Positions 6,586 to 15,969 of a DNA stretch of 34,150 nucleotides are shown piece by piece. Within the stretch, counting starts at the first letter, position 1; every line of letters starts with the position of its first letter. The notes under the pieces were generated by a model. It was not told the DNA's origin. It worked only from the letters and a program-made list of their open reading frames with translations, and made no database searches. A program made the position numbers and the translations under genes. Source of the stretch: Reinekea blandensis MED297 (GTDB taxonomy: Bacteria; Pseudomonadota; Gammaproteobacteria; Pseudomonadales; Natronospirillaceae); NCBI RefSeq assembly GCF_000153185.1, contig NZ_CH724153.1, positions 1 to 34,150 on the forward strand, in the 5' to 3' direction.

Positions 6586-9533
6586 CCCGAGGTAACATTG
6601 GCGTGTAAGGGTAACCGAATCGTGAATCGAGTGCCAACATCTTCAAGAATAAAAGCGGGGGACTGCACACTGATGTGCCCGAAGTGTTCCTCGACGATGG
6701 TATAGGACAAAAACAGACCCAGGCCGGTACCTTTGCCGACTTCTTTGGTGGTGAAAAATGGATCAAAAATATGGTCCAGATGCTCACTGGCAATGCCGCT
6801 GCCCCGGTCCGTGACCGTCACTGAAATGGTTTCCCGCGCCGGTTCTGCTTCGGCCTCAATGACCACGGACTCCCCGTCAGGACTGGCATCCCGGGCGTTG
6901 CCAAGTAAATTGATGAATACCTGAGACAGACGCTGTGGTTCGCACAGGATCAGAAGGTTCGGGTTCACCTTGTTTTCGAAGACGATTTGCTTGGCGTGCC
7001 GGGACAGGGCCAGCAAATCGATTGCTTCTTGAACGACGTCCGCCAGCGGGTGGGGCTTGTGTTCGTTTTTGCCCTGATTCTGGCCGGCATGAGAAAAATT
7101 GATCAAAGAACGTACAATTTTCGTGACACGATCGGCCTGATAACGGATTTGCTCAGCTACCTCGCCGATTTCATCCCCGGATTCTGCGTATTTCAGTTCC
7201 TGCGCCAAGCTGTCGATTCCGGTGATCGGATTGCCGATTTCATGGGCCACACCGGCGGCCAGGCGGCCAATTGAGGCTAATCGTTCTGAATGCACCAGTT
7301 CGGATTCGAGCATTTTATGCTCGGTTTCATCTTCCAACAGTATGATGATGCCTTCGTTCAGATCGGTACTGGATTGGCCGAACTCTGTTCGGTGCAGGCT
7401 AAACCAGCGTTTGGCGTGAGGGTTGACCGGATCTTCCTGCTCGATGGTGATTTTGTCTTCGGCACCCTGAATAAAGCTGTCTATCAGGTCGTACCATTGG
7501 CCCGGCAGCAGGTCGACCTTGGCGCCGATGGCCTGATCTTCATCAATGCCCGTTAGCTCCGCCATGACCCCGTTCCACAGCAGGATTTCACCATCATTGG
7601 TTAACGAGCAGACCCCGATTGGCAGTCGGTACAGGGTTTCCCGGTGGTGACGGCGTAAACGGTCGAGCTCTGCTGACATACCGCTGAGCTGGTAGTGGTA
7701 GTTATCCAGGTTCTGTTCAAGAAAATGAATGTCTTCGTGCCTGACCGCTTCGACTTGTTCATAGGGTAAGTAGCGACTGACCATAGCTTGAGCCACCGAC
7801 GGCCCCATGATGCCGGAAAGATTGGCTTCCAGAGTGTCTCGCAATCGGCGCAACGCGTACGGCCGGTACTCGCTGATATCAAACTTGAGTTTTTTCAGTG
7901 CTCGGCGAACTTCCCGCTCCGCAGTGACCTGACCGAGCGGCTTGCTCAGTGCATCGATAAACTCGCGGGCATTTTTGGCTTTGAGCGGGATGCGGTGACG
8001 ACGGTCGACCGAGCTGATGACGCAGATTTCAGCGGCGTTCTTTTCCTCACTGGAAGTTTTGGTTAACAGTGATACAAAGAAGAAGGTCAGGGCATTGAGC
8101 ACGATGGAGGCATAAACCACGAAGGTCCAGTTGTCCCGGTCCATGGCGAAATGCAGAGGCAGGCGACCATTCAGCGATAAGCTGTCGCTGATGACCGGCC
8201 ACAGCTGCATGATCATCCAGAACGCCAGCCCAACGACGGCACCGGAAATGAAGCCTTTGCGGTTAGCACCGCCCCAGAACAGCAACCCTAACAGGCCCGG
8301 TGCCATTTGCAGCAAACCGGTATAGCTGGTGACCAGCAGTGTCGATTGGTTCTGTACCTGATCAAGAAACAGATAAAATGCGAAAATCAAACCGAAAGCC
8401 ATGCCGATGATGACGCGACGAATCCAAATCAGCCATTGGTAAATGTCGATGTCCAGGCGCGGGCTGTAAAACGGCAGGACCACGTGATTGAGCATCATAC
8501 TGGACAGCGACAGGACGGCGATGATGGTGATACCACAGGCGGCCGAAAGCCCGCCCAGGTAAGTCAGCCAGACCAATGCCGGGGACTCCAGGGCAAAGGC
8601 AACGCTCAGTGTGAAATATTCAGGGCTGAAGCCGCTGCCGGAACGAATGCCGGCCCACATGATCGGGAAAACCGGCAGGGCCATCAGAAACAGATAGATC
8701 GGCGCCGCCCAGGTTATCAGTCGCAGGCGCTGCGGTTGTGAGTTTTCCCGGAACAGGATCTGAAACAGGTGGGGTAGTACCAGGGGCGCACTGAAAAACA
8801 GCAGCAGTAAGGCGAACCACTGACTGGGTATCAGTTCCGGGTTAATGTTGCTGAAGTTCGCCGGTGCGGTGCGTACCCACTGTTGCATGTCACCAATGCC
8901 GCCACTGATCTGAAATGTGGCGAAGAGCCCGATGATCAGAAAGACCACCAGTTTGAAACCCGACTCCAGCGCCAGCGCGAACAGCAAGCCCGGGTGCTTT
9001 TCGCTCGGGCGCACATCCCGGGTACCAAACAACACAGTGATATACAGCAGAATGATGGCCACCAGACCGGCGATGAATCCGGTTTGCGCATTGGGATCCA
9101 ACAGTGTGATGACATCCGTTATGGCCTGCAGCTGCAGAGCCAACAGCGGCATAATGGCGAGAAAGACGGCCAGCGCGGTGAGCAAACCGACCCAGCGGGA
9201 GCGGTAGCGAAATGCAAATAAGTCAGCGAGCGAGGACAGCTGATAATTGCGAGCCAGGTTGAACAACGGCCGGATAATGATGGCCGAAAACAACAACAGC
9301 ACCGACAGTCCAACGTAAAACGCCATATAGCCGTGTTGCAGTTCATAAGCCATGCCGACACTGCCATAGAACGCCCAAGAGCTGCAGCTGACACCAAAAG
9401 CAAGTACATAAACCAGAGGGTGTTTGATCACGCGTTCAGAAAGCTTGCCTCGTTCGGCAAAGAAAACGGTGAGAAACAGGACCAGCAGATAACCGACGGC
9501 GCCCAGAACCAACTGCCACCAGAGGAAACTCAT
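6576..9533 (-). CDS. cbrA: SLC5 transporter-fused sensor histidine kinase, CbrA-like
   Basis: This 985-residue protein fuses a sodium/solute symporter-like membrane domain (about residues 1-490, a dozen spans) to a cytoplasmic kinase. A linker region follows (about 520-610, similar to the STAC-type connector), then a PAS domain (about 635-740, [20 protein letters not shown]). The HisKA domain carries phospho-acceptor H764 in GVAHEIGNP. The HATPase domain has N-box [10 protein letters not shown] and G-boxes DRGSGIA and GKGTGLGL. Length and layout match Pseudomonas CbrA (about 983 residues, binds and transports histidine). It overlaps cbrX by four bases, so translation is coupled, and it is followed by cbrB. 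Whether it transports solute here is unknown. Confidence 0.9.
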   Translation of the reverse strand: MSFLWWQLVLGAVGYLLVLFLTVFFAERGKLSERVIKHPLVYVLAFGVSCSSWAFYGSVGMAYELQHGYMAFYVGLSVLLLFSAIIIRPLFNLARNYQLSSLADLFAFRYRSRWVGLLTALAVFLAIMPLLALQLQAITDVITLLDPNAQTGFIAGLVAIILLYITVLFGTRDVRPSEKHPGLLFALALESGFKLVVFLIIGLFATFQISGGIGDMQQWVRTAPANFSNINPELIPSQWFALLLLFFSAPLVLPHLFQILFRENSQPQRLRLITWAAPIYLFLMALPVFPIMWAGIRSGSGFSPEYFTLSVAFALESPALVWLTYLGGLSAACGITIIAVLSLSSMMLNHVVLPFYSPRLDIDIYQWLIWIRRVIIGMAFGLIFAFYLFLDQVQNQSTLLVTSYTGLLQMAPGLLGLLFWGGANRKGFISGAVVGLAFWMIMQLWPVISDSLSLNGRLPLHFAMDRDNWTFVVYASIVLNALTFFFVSLLTKTSSEEKNAAEICVISSVDRRHRIPLKAKNAREFIDALSKPLGQVTAEREVRRALKKLKFDISEYRPYALRRLRDTLEANLSGIMGPSVAQAMVSRYLPYEQVEAVRHEDIHFLEQNLDNYHYQLSGMSAELDRLRRHHRETLYRLPIGVCSLTNDGEILLWNGVMAELTGIDEDQAIGAKVDLLPGQWYDLIDSFIQGAEDKITIEQEDPVNPHAKRWFSLHRTEFGQSSTDLNEGIIILLEDETEHKMLESELVHSERLASIGRLAAGVAHEIGNPITGIDSLAQELKYAESGDEIGEVAEQIRYQADRVTKIVRSLINFSHAGQNQGKNEHKPHPLADVVQEAIDLLALSRHAKQIVFENKVNPNLLILCEPQRLSQVFINLLGNARDASPDGESVVIEAEAEPARETISVTVTDRGSGIASEHLDHIFDPFFTTKEVGKGTGLGLFLSYTIVEEHFGHISVQSPAFILEDVGTRFTIRLPLHANVTSGNT
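6581..6597. promoter_or_regulatory. 17-bp palindrome at the 3' end of cbrA
   Basis: TGTTACC-CGA-GGTAACA is a perfect 7-bp inverted repeat with a 3-nt centre. It spans the last codons of cbrA and overlaps the -35 side of the possible cbrB promoter. It could be a repressor or activator site, or an RNA hairpin separating cbrA from cbrB messages. Confidence 0.4.
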
Positions 9534-9688
9534 GATTCGCGCTCCCGGGCCCGTTCGACCAGTGCGTTAATAATGATCATCACCAGCCACAGAATGAACG
9601 GGACGAACCAGTACACTCGGGAGTTAAACCACTGCTGGGTGAAAGGCAGAATCAGGTAGAGCGGTAAAATCATCAGTTTGACGAACAT
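9530..9688 (-). CDS. cbrX: Small membrane protein CbrX
   Basis: This 52-residue open frame is easily missed because of its length. It begins MFVKLMILPLYLILPF, has a second hydrophobic segment YWFVPFILWLVMIIINALV, and ends in a charged ERARERES tail. That gives two likely transmembrane helices with a cytoplasmic basic/acidic C-terminus. The stop codon overlaps the cbrA start as ATGA. Pseudomonas species carry the same kind of tiny membrane ORF, named cbrX, in a four-base overlap with cbrA, where the two are translationally coupled. The ribosome-binding site of cbrX is weak, while a GGGAG inside cbrX serves cbrA. Its biochemical role is unknown; it may assist membrane insertion or expression of CbrA. 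Confidence 0.78.
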   Translation of the reverse strand: MFVKLMILPLYLILPFTQQWFNSRVYWFVPFILWLVMIIINALVERARERES

Positions 9689-9785
9689 GGATCAACAGCC
9701 GCACAGGTTCCGTTTGAAAAGGCGGCTTAGTGTACCCTGAGATGCCGGGAAGATCGAACAGCGTGCCGTGATCTATCTATGGTTA

Positions 9786-9805
9786 AGGGTCTGATAACAG
9801 ACCCT
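9786..9805 (-). terminator. Hairpin downstream of the HD-GYP regulator gene
   Basis: AGGGTCTG and CAGACCCT form a perfect 8-bp stem with a 4-nt loop, 12 nt after the stop codon on the minus strand. Only two T residues follow, so it may be a weak terminator or a 3'-end stabiliser that separates this gene from cbrX. Confidence 0.5.
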
Positions 9806-9817
9806 GATGACGTTCGC

Positions 9818-11377
9818 TCAGTCGTGTGGCTGTGGTTCCGGGTCAGGAAAACGCTGCTGTATGGCAATAAACTCGTCGAGGTTCTCAAACAGGATGTCCA
9901 CCAGATCCGGATCGAAGTGCAAACCTCGTTGTAGCTGGAAATACTCTTCGACCTGTTTGATGTCCCAGGCTGGTTTGTATACCCGCCGGGAACAGAGTGC
10001 ATCGAACACATCGGCGATGGCCGTAATGCGTCCGGCGATGCTGATCTCAGTGCCGGCTTTACCCGCGGGATAACCGGTACCATCCCATCGCTCATGGTGA
10101 TCGAGTGCGATCTCTGCGCCCATTTTCAGCAATGGTTTGTCGGAAGAGTGCAGCATTTCATAACCGACTTCGGAATGGGTTTTCATAACCGCCCATTCGG
10201 TGGCATCAAGCTTGTCGGGCTTGTTGAGAATGGCATCCGGGATGGCGATTTTGCCCAGATCGTGCAGCGGAGCGGCTTCACGGATGAATCCGGCCTGTTC
10301 CTCGCTGAGCCCCGAGCGTTGTGCCAACAGATAGCTGATTTCAGAAACCCGGCGCAAGTGGAACCCGGTTTCTTTGGATCGATGTTCAACCGCATCACCA
10401 AGCAGATATACAATTTCGCGTTGGCTTTCTTCCAACAGGGTTCGTAGTGAAATGTTCTCAAAAGCCGTTAAGGCATTGCGGCAGAACATTTGCAGTAAGT
10501 GGTTTTCCAGCTGATTACGCGTTTTCAGGTCGCGCATAAACAGTAAGCCGGTGTGTTCGTCATTGGACCGATACAGGCTGATAAACCCGGAGGAGGTGAG
10601 TTTAGAACGGAATCCCGGGCTGGTGTCGTCCAGAATATCGCGACAATCTTCCGGCAGGACCGCAGCCGCGTCATTATTCTCATATTCCGAGTATTCTCCG
10701 GTGCCGGCAATGATGCGCAGGTTACCGGAGTGTTCAAAAGCGGCCACGCCGTTGTTTTTGGCGTAAAAAGCGTCTTCTTCCGGCGACAGTACCGCGGAGA
10801 TTTGCTCGAGAATGCCTTGTGCAAAGTCTTTTAGATAGGTTTTCTGGTGCAGCTGAGTCGAACTTTCGAGAATCCGTTCCAGTCCCTGCCGTGAACGATC
10901 CAGAGAAATGATGTCCCGATAACTGCGCAGACAGGAATAGAGTAACGTGTGCAACTTGCCACGGGTCAGTTCGGTTTTTTCTTTGTAATCGTTGATGTCG
11001 TACTCAGCAATGATGGTTTCTTCCGGTGCTTGTCCGGGTTGGCCGGTACGCAGCACGATGCGGACGAAGCCGTTGTTCAACGTTTCCCGAATGGCACGTG
11101 CCGTATCGAGACCCGCGTGTTCGCTTTCCATGACAACATCCAGTAAGCACACAGCAATGTCGGTGTGTTCGGTGAGTTGCTCTATACCTTCCTGACCGGA
11201 GTAGGCGTGCAGAAACTGAAGCGGGCGGCTGTCAAAGGTGAAGTTGCGAAGTGCAAGCTTGGTGATGCTGTGAACTTCTTCATCGTCATCGACGATCAGA
11301 ATTTTCCAGGGTTTCTGTGGTGAGGCATTGCCCGGCTCTGGAATCTGCTCTTCCGCAAATATCAGTTCGTCATTCAT
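9818..11377 (-). CDS. Response regulator with REC, DUF3369 and HD-GYP domains
   Basis: The protein has 519 residues. An N-terminal receiver domain (about 24-145) has D30-D32 in the acidic pocket and D80 as likely phospho-acceptor. A middle DUF3369 sensory-like domain (about 165-310) follows. The C-terminal HD-GYP domain (about 320-500) has H372-D373 in LHDLGKIAIPD and the signature HHERWDGTGYP (427-437), the active-site set of c-di-GMP phosphodiesterases. It should hydrolyse c-di-GMP under control of the kinase encoded just upstream, whose stop codon it overlaps by eight bases. HD-GYP members vary in activity, but all signature residues are present here. Confidence 0.92.
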   Translation of the reverse strand: MNDELIFAEEQIPEPGNASPQKPWKILIVDDDEEVHSITKLALRNFTFDSRPLQFLHAYSGQEGIEQLTEHTDIAVCLLDVVMESEHAGLDTARAIRETLNNGFVRIVLRTGQPGQAPEETIIAEYDINDYKEKTELTRGKLHTLLYSCLRSYRDIISLDRSRQGLERILESSTQLHQKTYLKDFAQGILEQISAVLSPEEDAFYAKNNGVAAFEHSGNLRIIAGTGEYSEYENNDAAAVLPEDCRDILDDTSPGFRSKLTSSGFISLYRSNDEHTGLLFMRDLKTRNQLENHLLQMFCRNALTAFENISLRTLLEESQREIVYLLGDAVEHRSKETGFHLRRVSEISYLLAQRSGLSEEQAGFIREAAPLHDLGKIAIPDAILNKPDKLDATEWAVMKTHSEVGYEMLHSSDKPLLKMGAEIALDHHERWDGTGYPAGKAGTEISIAGRITAIADVFDALCSRRVYKPAWDIKQVEEYFQLQRGLHFDPDLVDILFENLDEFIAIQQRFPDPEPQPHD

Positions 11378-12995
11378 TCCGAGATCCTGTAACTTTTTTA
11401 ATTGCCATACGGATGGTCACTCCCTGTCCCGGTTGGCTCTGCGTGTCAATGCTGCCATTCAGTTTAGACGTCACCAGATTATATACAATGTTCATTCCCA
11501 GCCCGCTACCCCCTTCGGAACGGCGTGTGGTGAAAAACGGGTCGTAAACGTGTTTCAGGGTCTGAGCGTCCATTCCACTGCCGTCGTCGGCGTAGGTCAG
11601 AATCAACTGATCTTCCTGTTCTGAAGCGCTGAGCCAGATGTTGCCCGGCTGCTCGCCATCGTTAAAGGCGTGAATGACCGAGTTCATGATCAGGTTAGTA
11701 ATAATCTGAGCCAAAGCCCCTGGCGAAAGAATGACTTCAATCAATGGATCCACCTCATTGTGAACCTCAATATCAGTCCGCTTCAGTCGGGGGCGCAGTG
11801 ACAGGACGATTTCGTCGATATAGGTGTGCAGTTCAACGAGCCGAACCTTGTCGCTGGACTGATCCACTGCGACTTTTTTAAAAGACTTAATCAGCTCGGC
11901 GGCTCGGTTCAGGTTACCGGTCAGTAATGCGACCGTTTCATTGCATTCGTTGAGGAAGTTCTCGAAACCGCTTTTTGTCAGGCGGTTATCGGTCAGTTCG
12001 ATCTGTGTCCGCCTGAGTTCTTCTTCCAAATGACTGGAAGCGGTGATGGAGATGCCCAGCGGCGTGTTGACCTCATGTGCAATGCCACTGACTAAGGTTC
12101 CCAGAGAAACCAGTTTTTCATTCTGGATCAGTTCCGCCTGTGCCCGCTTCAGCTGGTCCATGGAATCGACCAGGCTTTGATTGGTCTGACGCAGTTCAGC
12201 GGTTCGCTCGGTGACGGTTTGCTCTAGCGCATCCCGGTGCTCTTTTAACGACTGATCCCGCTCAATCAGCTCTGAGCGCTGTTCATTAAAGCTTTTGAAC
12301 AAGCGTCCGATTTCATCTTGCCGATGATCCAGTGCCGGGAAGTCGCGTCCGGCATCTTTATTGAGGTTGGTCGCATAGGACTGCACGTAGCCGGAAAGCT
12401 CGTCCATGGGGACGGCAATGGTTTTACGGATCAGGTAGTAAATCAGCAGTTGCAGTAACAGGATGATCAGCGCCGTCGAGGCTAACGTGACGCGAGCCAG
12501 ATTATTAACCTGCGCGTTGATCAGTTCGTTGTCGCTGCGGATCTGCAGAGTACCGATATTGAATATGCGACCTTCGTTACTGTCCGATTGAATAATGAGT
12601 GGGACGACGATGGTCAGTGCATCGAGATCCTCACGCCGGATCGACTCTTCGATTTGTGGATTTTTATGTCGGGTATCGGCCAGATCGCCTGCCCTGAAAT
12701 CGAATAAATCGGCATGGTCGTTAACCACGATGCCGGAAATGAACTGATCCCTTAGCATGGCCTGGGCGGCGTCTTCGGCCGCATCTTCGTTATAAACCCA
12801 AAGGGACTGAGAAATCAGCCCGGCCAGATTGTCGATCGCGGCGTTAACACTGCGTTCGCGGGTGCCCTCAAGTATCGGCTGCAGTGCCAGGTACTGCGTA
12901 GCGATGTTGATCAGCAAGGCACTGAATACGCTCCCGGTAATGTAAACCATCAGGCGACGTGCCAAATGCGTACGTAGTTGCAGCATAGTTCTCAT
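11370..12995 (-). CDS. Membrane sensor histidine kinase paired with the HD-GYP regulator
   Basis: The protein has 541 residues. A first membrane span (about 14-35) and a second (about 169-189) bracket a periplasmic sensory region of about 130 residues. A cytoplasmic HAMP-like and coiled-coil linker (about 190-290, with TVTERTAELRQTNQSL) follows. The HisKA domain has phospho-acceptor H307 in GIAHEVNTPLG. The HATPase domain has N-box TNLIMNSVIHAF, DDGSGMD and GGSGLGMNIVYN. AAGAAG lies just upstream of the chosen ATG. It overlaps the regulator gene by eight bases, so the two are a dedicated pair. It follows gluQ by only 19 bp and is probably in the same transcript. The stimulus is unknown. Confidence 0.9.
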   Translation of the reverse strand: MRTMLQLRTHLARRLMVYITGSVFSALLINIATQYLALQPILEGTRERSVNAAIDNLAGLISQSLWVYNEDAAEDAAQAMLRDQFISGIVVNDHADLFDFRAGDLADTRHKNPQIEESIRREDLDALTIVVPLIIQSDSNEGRIFNIGTLQIRSDNELINAQVNNLARVTLASTALIILLLQLLIYYLIRKTIAVPMDELSGYVQSYATNLNKDAGRDFPALDHRQDEIGRLFKSFNEQRSELIERDQSLKEHRDALEQTVTERTAELRQTNQSLVDSMDQLKRAQAELIQNEKLVSLGTLVSGIAHEVNTPLGISITASSHLEEELRRTQIELTDNRLTKSGFENFLNECNETVALLTGNLNRAAELIKSFKKVAVDQSSDKVRLVELHTYIDEIVLSLRPRLKRTDIEVHNEVDPLIEVILSPGALAQIITNLIMNSVIHAFNDGEQPGNIWLSASEQEDQLILTYADDGSGMDAQTLKHVYDPFFTTRRSEGGSGLGMNIVYNLVTSKLNGSIDTQSQPGQGVTIRMAIKKVTGSRNE

Positions 12996-13014
12996 TATTC
13001 TTCTTAAACTGCGT

Positions 13015-13887
13015 TCAGTTTAGACCAGACTGAGCGACTTGCATGGTCTCTTTCCCAATGAGTTGCTCAGGGCGGTAAAGGCTCAGGGCCTGTTGCAACA
13101 TCTGTTCGCAGGAATCGGGTGTGATTGGCATCTGAAGGAGTGCAAAAACGGCCATCAGATTGGCTTCAGGGAGGTTATCATCAATCGCTGGCGCGAGGTT
13201 TTGCTTGCTGAGTTTCTGCCGGGAGTTTGGGTCACACAGCACGGCAAAGTGCGCGTAGCGCGGTTGAGGGGCGTTAAGAAGCTGGTAAAGCTCTTGTTGC
13301 CAGAATGTTGAGGGCATAAGGTCGATACCACGGACCACATCAGTTACTCCCGCTTCAATGTCGTCACTGACCACCGCAAGCTGGTAGGCGAAGAACCCAT
13401 CCCGGCGTTTGAGAATGACATCGCCATACTCTTTGGCCAGATTTACGGTCTGCATCCCCTGGAATCGGTCTTCCAGCGTGGTCTGCTCCGTCAGTACCCG
13501 CAATCGAATGGCGCTGTCGTCACGGGGCGTCTGGCAGGCCCGGCAATAGCCTGGATAAACCGATGTTCCTTTCAGGGTTTTCCGACTGCAACGACACCAG
13601 AACAGGCGATGTTGCTGGGCTAACAAGGCCAGGTTGGCTTCGTAGCGGTCGGCATTATTCGATTGGTAAGTGACGGGGGCATCCCACATCAGCCCATGTC
13701 GTTCGAGTGTCTTTAATATGCCGTGAGCTGCACCTGGTACTTCACGAGGTGGATCAAGATCATCAATTCGAACCAGCCACTCTCCGTTATGGTGGTGGGC
13801 ATCAAGCCAGGAGACTACGGCGGCGAAGAGTGATCCGAAATGCAGCGGACCGCTGGGCGTAGGGGCAAATCGTCCTCGGTAAAACAT
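13015..13887 (-). CDS. gluQ: Glutamyl-Q tRNA(Asp) synthetase
   Basis: GluQ (YadB) attaches glutamate to queuosine 34 of tRNA(Asp). It resembles the catalytic half of GluRS and lacks the anticodon-binding domain. The sequence shows GRFAPTPSGPLHFGSL (HIGH-type), the acidic IDDLDPPRE, a zinc site CRC (C98, C100) with Y111 and C115, and the KMSKS-like KLSKQN. The start at 13887 gives an N-terminus (MFYRGRFAP) like the family. A start at 13923 adds 12 residues; neither has a strong ribosome-binding site. In Pseudomonas gluQ lies directly upstream of cbrA-cbrB; here a kinase/HD-GYP pair intervenes. dksA, often upstream of gluQ, is absent. Confidence 0.9.
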   Translation of the reverse strand: MFYRGRFAPTPSGPLHFGSLFAAVVSWLDAHHHNGEWLVRIDDLDPPREVPGAAHGILKTLERHGLMWDAPVTYQSNNADRYEANLALLAQQHRLFWCRCSRKTLKGTSVYPGYCRACQTPRDDSAIRLRVLTEQTTLEDRFQGMQTVNLAKEYGDVILKRRDGFFAYQLAVVSDDIEAGVTDVVRGIDLMPSTFWQQELYQLLNAPQPRYAHFAVLCDPNSRQKLSKQNLAPAIDDNLPEANLMAVFALLQMPITPDSCEQMLQQALSLYRPEQLIGKETMQVAQSGLN

Positions 13888-14002
13888 CTCTGTGATTCTG
13901 TCTCGTGGGCTGGTTAACGGCATGCGCCATATCGGTACTCATTGCTAAAGCGATGAAATACGCCGACACAGGCAGTATGATGAGCACAAATTCAGCCATT
14001 CA

Positions 14003-14030
14003 GTTTACCGGCCTGAACGCACAGGTAAAC
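14003..14030. promoter_or_regulatory. Inverted repeat in the gluQ/aminotransferase divergent region
   Basis: GTTTACC (14003-14009) and GGTAAAC (14024-14030) are perfect inverted 7-mers whose centres are 21 bp apart, two helical turns. They lie 40-67 bp upstream of the aminotransferase ATG, in the divergent region shared with gluQ. This geometry fits two half-sites for a dimeric regulator; it could also be a leader hairpin with a 14-nt loop. Confidence 0.4.
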
Positions 14031-14069
14031 CATGGCTGTTCGTATTTGTACCGGCCAATAGGAGTTTTT

Positions 14070-15233
14070 ATGACACTTGCCGAACGTACCGCTGACATCA
14101 CTCCGTTTTATGTAATTCAGGTGCTGAAGCAGGTGGATACCATGGAGCGGGCTGGTCACGATGTCATTCGTTTGTTTGTCGGTGAGCCGGATTTTTCCGC
14201 GCCAAAAGCCATTCTCGATCGGGCTAAGATTGCGCTGGATGAACAACCACAAGGGTATCTGTCGAGTACCGGGTTGCCGGAACTGAAAGCAAAAATTGCC
14301 GATCGATATCAACGCTGGCATGGGGTGCCGGTGCCAACGGAGCGAATCATTGTGACGCCAGGTGGGTCAACTGCCTTGCAGTTGGCCTTTCTGGCCACTT
14401 TAAATGCCGGTGATGACATCTTGCTGCCCGAGCCGGGATACCCTTGCAACGCTAATCTGGCGGCCATGGTGAATGCTCGACCCGTTCGGGTCAATCTGGA
14501 TCCTCAGCAGCAGATGACACTGGATATTACCGCCCTGAAAGCCGCGGTAACTGAGCGTTCCCGAGCTTTGCTGATTGCTTCACCGAGCAATCCTCTCGGT
14601 TCCGTGCAATCACTGGATGACTGGCAGGCACTGGCAGACTTTTCCTCGACACAGCAACTGCATCTCTTTGCCGATGAGATATATCACGGCCTGACATTCG
14701 AAGGGCTGGCCCCGACAGCCTTACAGGCCACTCAGGATGCCTGGGTGATTCAGTCCTTTTCCAAATTTTACGGCATGACCGGCTGGCGACTGGGGTGGTT
14801 GATTTGTCCGGAGTACGCCATTGATGCCTGTGAGCGGATTGCTCAGAACCTGTACCTTTCATCGACAGCGATCTCTCAATACGCCGCACTGGCCGCCTTT
14901 GAACCAGAGGTCGAAGCGGAATGCTTTGCCCGGCGTGATGAACTGAAAGCACGTCGGGACTATCTGCTGACCGCTTTGCCGGAAATTGGTTTGCAGGTGA
15001 TGGCCAGTCCTGATGGTGCATTTTATCTGTACGTCGATGTTTCGCCTTACAGTCAGGACGCCCTGACTTTTTGCGAACAATGCCTGGCACAGACCGGTGT
15101 TGCGCTGACCCCGGGCATTGACTTTGGCGGCCCCTGTCCAAACACCAGTGTCCGTTTGGCGTACACCGTTGAGGTTGGCCGGTTAAAAGAAGCGGTAGGC
15201 CGGCTGGCGGTGTTTCTGCAGTCTGTTCAATAG
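14070..15233 (+). CDS. Class I pyridoxal-phosphate aminotransferase
   Basis: This 387-residue fold-type I aminotransferase of the AspC/AlaT-like I-gamma group transfers an amino group from an amino acid to a keto-acid. Cofactor residues are N174 in SPSNPLG, D202 in ADEIYHG, and the Schiff-base lysine K232 in SFSKFYGMTGWRLGW. A C-terminal arginine (SVRLAY) should bind the carboxylate. The start at 14070 is chosen because AGGAG stands just upstream and the protein then begins MTLAERTADITPF, as in the family. The frame is open further 5' to 13905, but that stretch lacks conserved sequence. Substrate specificity is not readable. Confidence 0.9.
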   Translation: MTLAERTADITPFYVIQVLKQVDTMERAGHDVIRLFVGEPDFSAPKAILDRAKIALDEQPQGYLSSTGLPELKAKIADRYQRWHGVPVPTERIIVTPGGSTALQLAFLATLNAGDDILLPEPGYPCNANLAAMVNARPVRVNLDPQQQMTLDITALKAAVTERSRALLIASPSNPLGSVQSLDDWQALADFSSTQQLHLFADEIYHGLTFEGLAPTALQATQDAWVIQSFSKFYGMTGWRLGWLICPEYAIDACERIAQNLYLSSTAISQYAALAAFEPEVEAECFARRDELKARRDYLLTALPEIGLQVMASPDGAFYLYVDVSPYSQDALTFCEQCLAQTGVALTPGIDFGGPCPNTSVRLAYTVEVGRLKEAVGRLAVFLQSVQ

Positions 15234-15308
15234 AGCATCTCAGATCTTTCAATGTAAACCGCTGGCCGGGCCGTGTACGCTGTCCGGCGATATTTCAATG
15301 GTGTGTCT

Positions 15309-15896
15309 ATGAAGTTTCCGGTTCCAAAAATACTCAGCGCCGTGACCATTGGCTTAACGCTTATCGGCGTGGCCATACTGACGCTGATCGATGAACAACG
15401 AACGATCTGGCATGTGGTCAGCCGGCTGAATGAGGTTGGTGCCGAGCATCAGTCTTTAGCCAGCGGCTTGTTTTTGCTGATCGGCGTGTTCTGGATCGGC
15501 ACGCTGGATCAGACCCGGCGCTGGTTGGAACCGCAACCCTTTGATGGTTGGCTGCGTTTTTCGGCGATGGCGTTCGCCGCCAGTTACCTGCTCAGTATGG
15601 TGTTCCCCTGCGATGAAGGCTGTAAACCGAGCGGTTCGCTCAGTCAGTGGTTGCATCTGACTCTGGTTTGGGGGCTCTATTTTGGTCCGGCGGTCTTTGC
15701 TGCTCGTGCGTTGCAGCAGTACTCGGGGCTGATACGCGGCCTCAGTATTGTAGTGATCCTGTTCTTCGCTGTTCTGCATGTCGATTTACTGTTTTTTGAT
15801 GGTCGTACAAGTGGCGTGTGGCAACGTGCTTATGAAGCCGTATTTTGCCTTTTATGGTGGCAAGTCCTGTCCCGGCTGTTACGGACACCTGACTGA
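15309..15896 (+). CDS. DUF998-family integral membrane protein
   Basis: This is a 195-residue protein with about six hydrophobic spans. A first span (ILSAVTIGLTLIGVAIL) is followed by a longer extracytoplasmic segment and paired spans. The conserved FPCDEGC motif between spans is characteristic of DUF998 proteins. The function of the family is not established. The start at ATG 15309 lacks a strong ribosome-binding site, and GTG at 15303 is possible. It lies 75 bp after the aminotransferase and 73 bp before the AEC permease, so a shared transcript is possible. Confidence 0.82.
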   Translation: MKFPVPKILSAVTIGLTLIGVAILTLIDEQRTIWHVVSRLNEVGAEHQSLASGLFLLIGVFWIGTLDQTRRWLEPQPFDGWLRFSAMAFAASYLLSMVFPCDEGCKPSGSLSQWLHLTLVWGLYFGPAVFAARALQQYSGLIRGLSIVVILFFAVLHVDLLFFDGRTSGVWQRAYEAVFCLLWWQVLSRLLRTPD

Positions 15897-15969
15897 GCTC
15901 CTGCTTATGTCGTAAGGGCAACGGGTCGCCACTGAGATACACTGATTTTTTTACTCGGAATCAACGTCT

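Noticed and set aside
9689-9817. Sigma-54 promoter (GGCAC motif) upstream of cbrX
   Set aside because: GGCACG is present, but the GC at the -12 position is missing (TTCGA in place of TTGCA), so the spacing rule fails.
13905-14069. Extended N-terminus (55 codons) of the aminotransferase
   Set aside because: The AGGAG site before 14070 and the family-like start MTLAERTADI argue against it; the region contains the inverted repeat.
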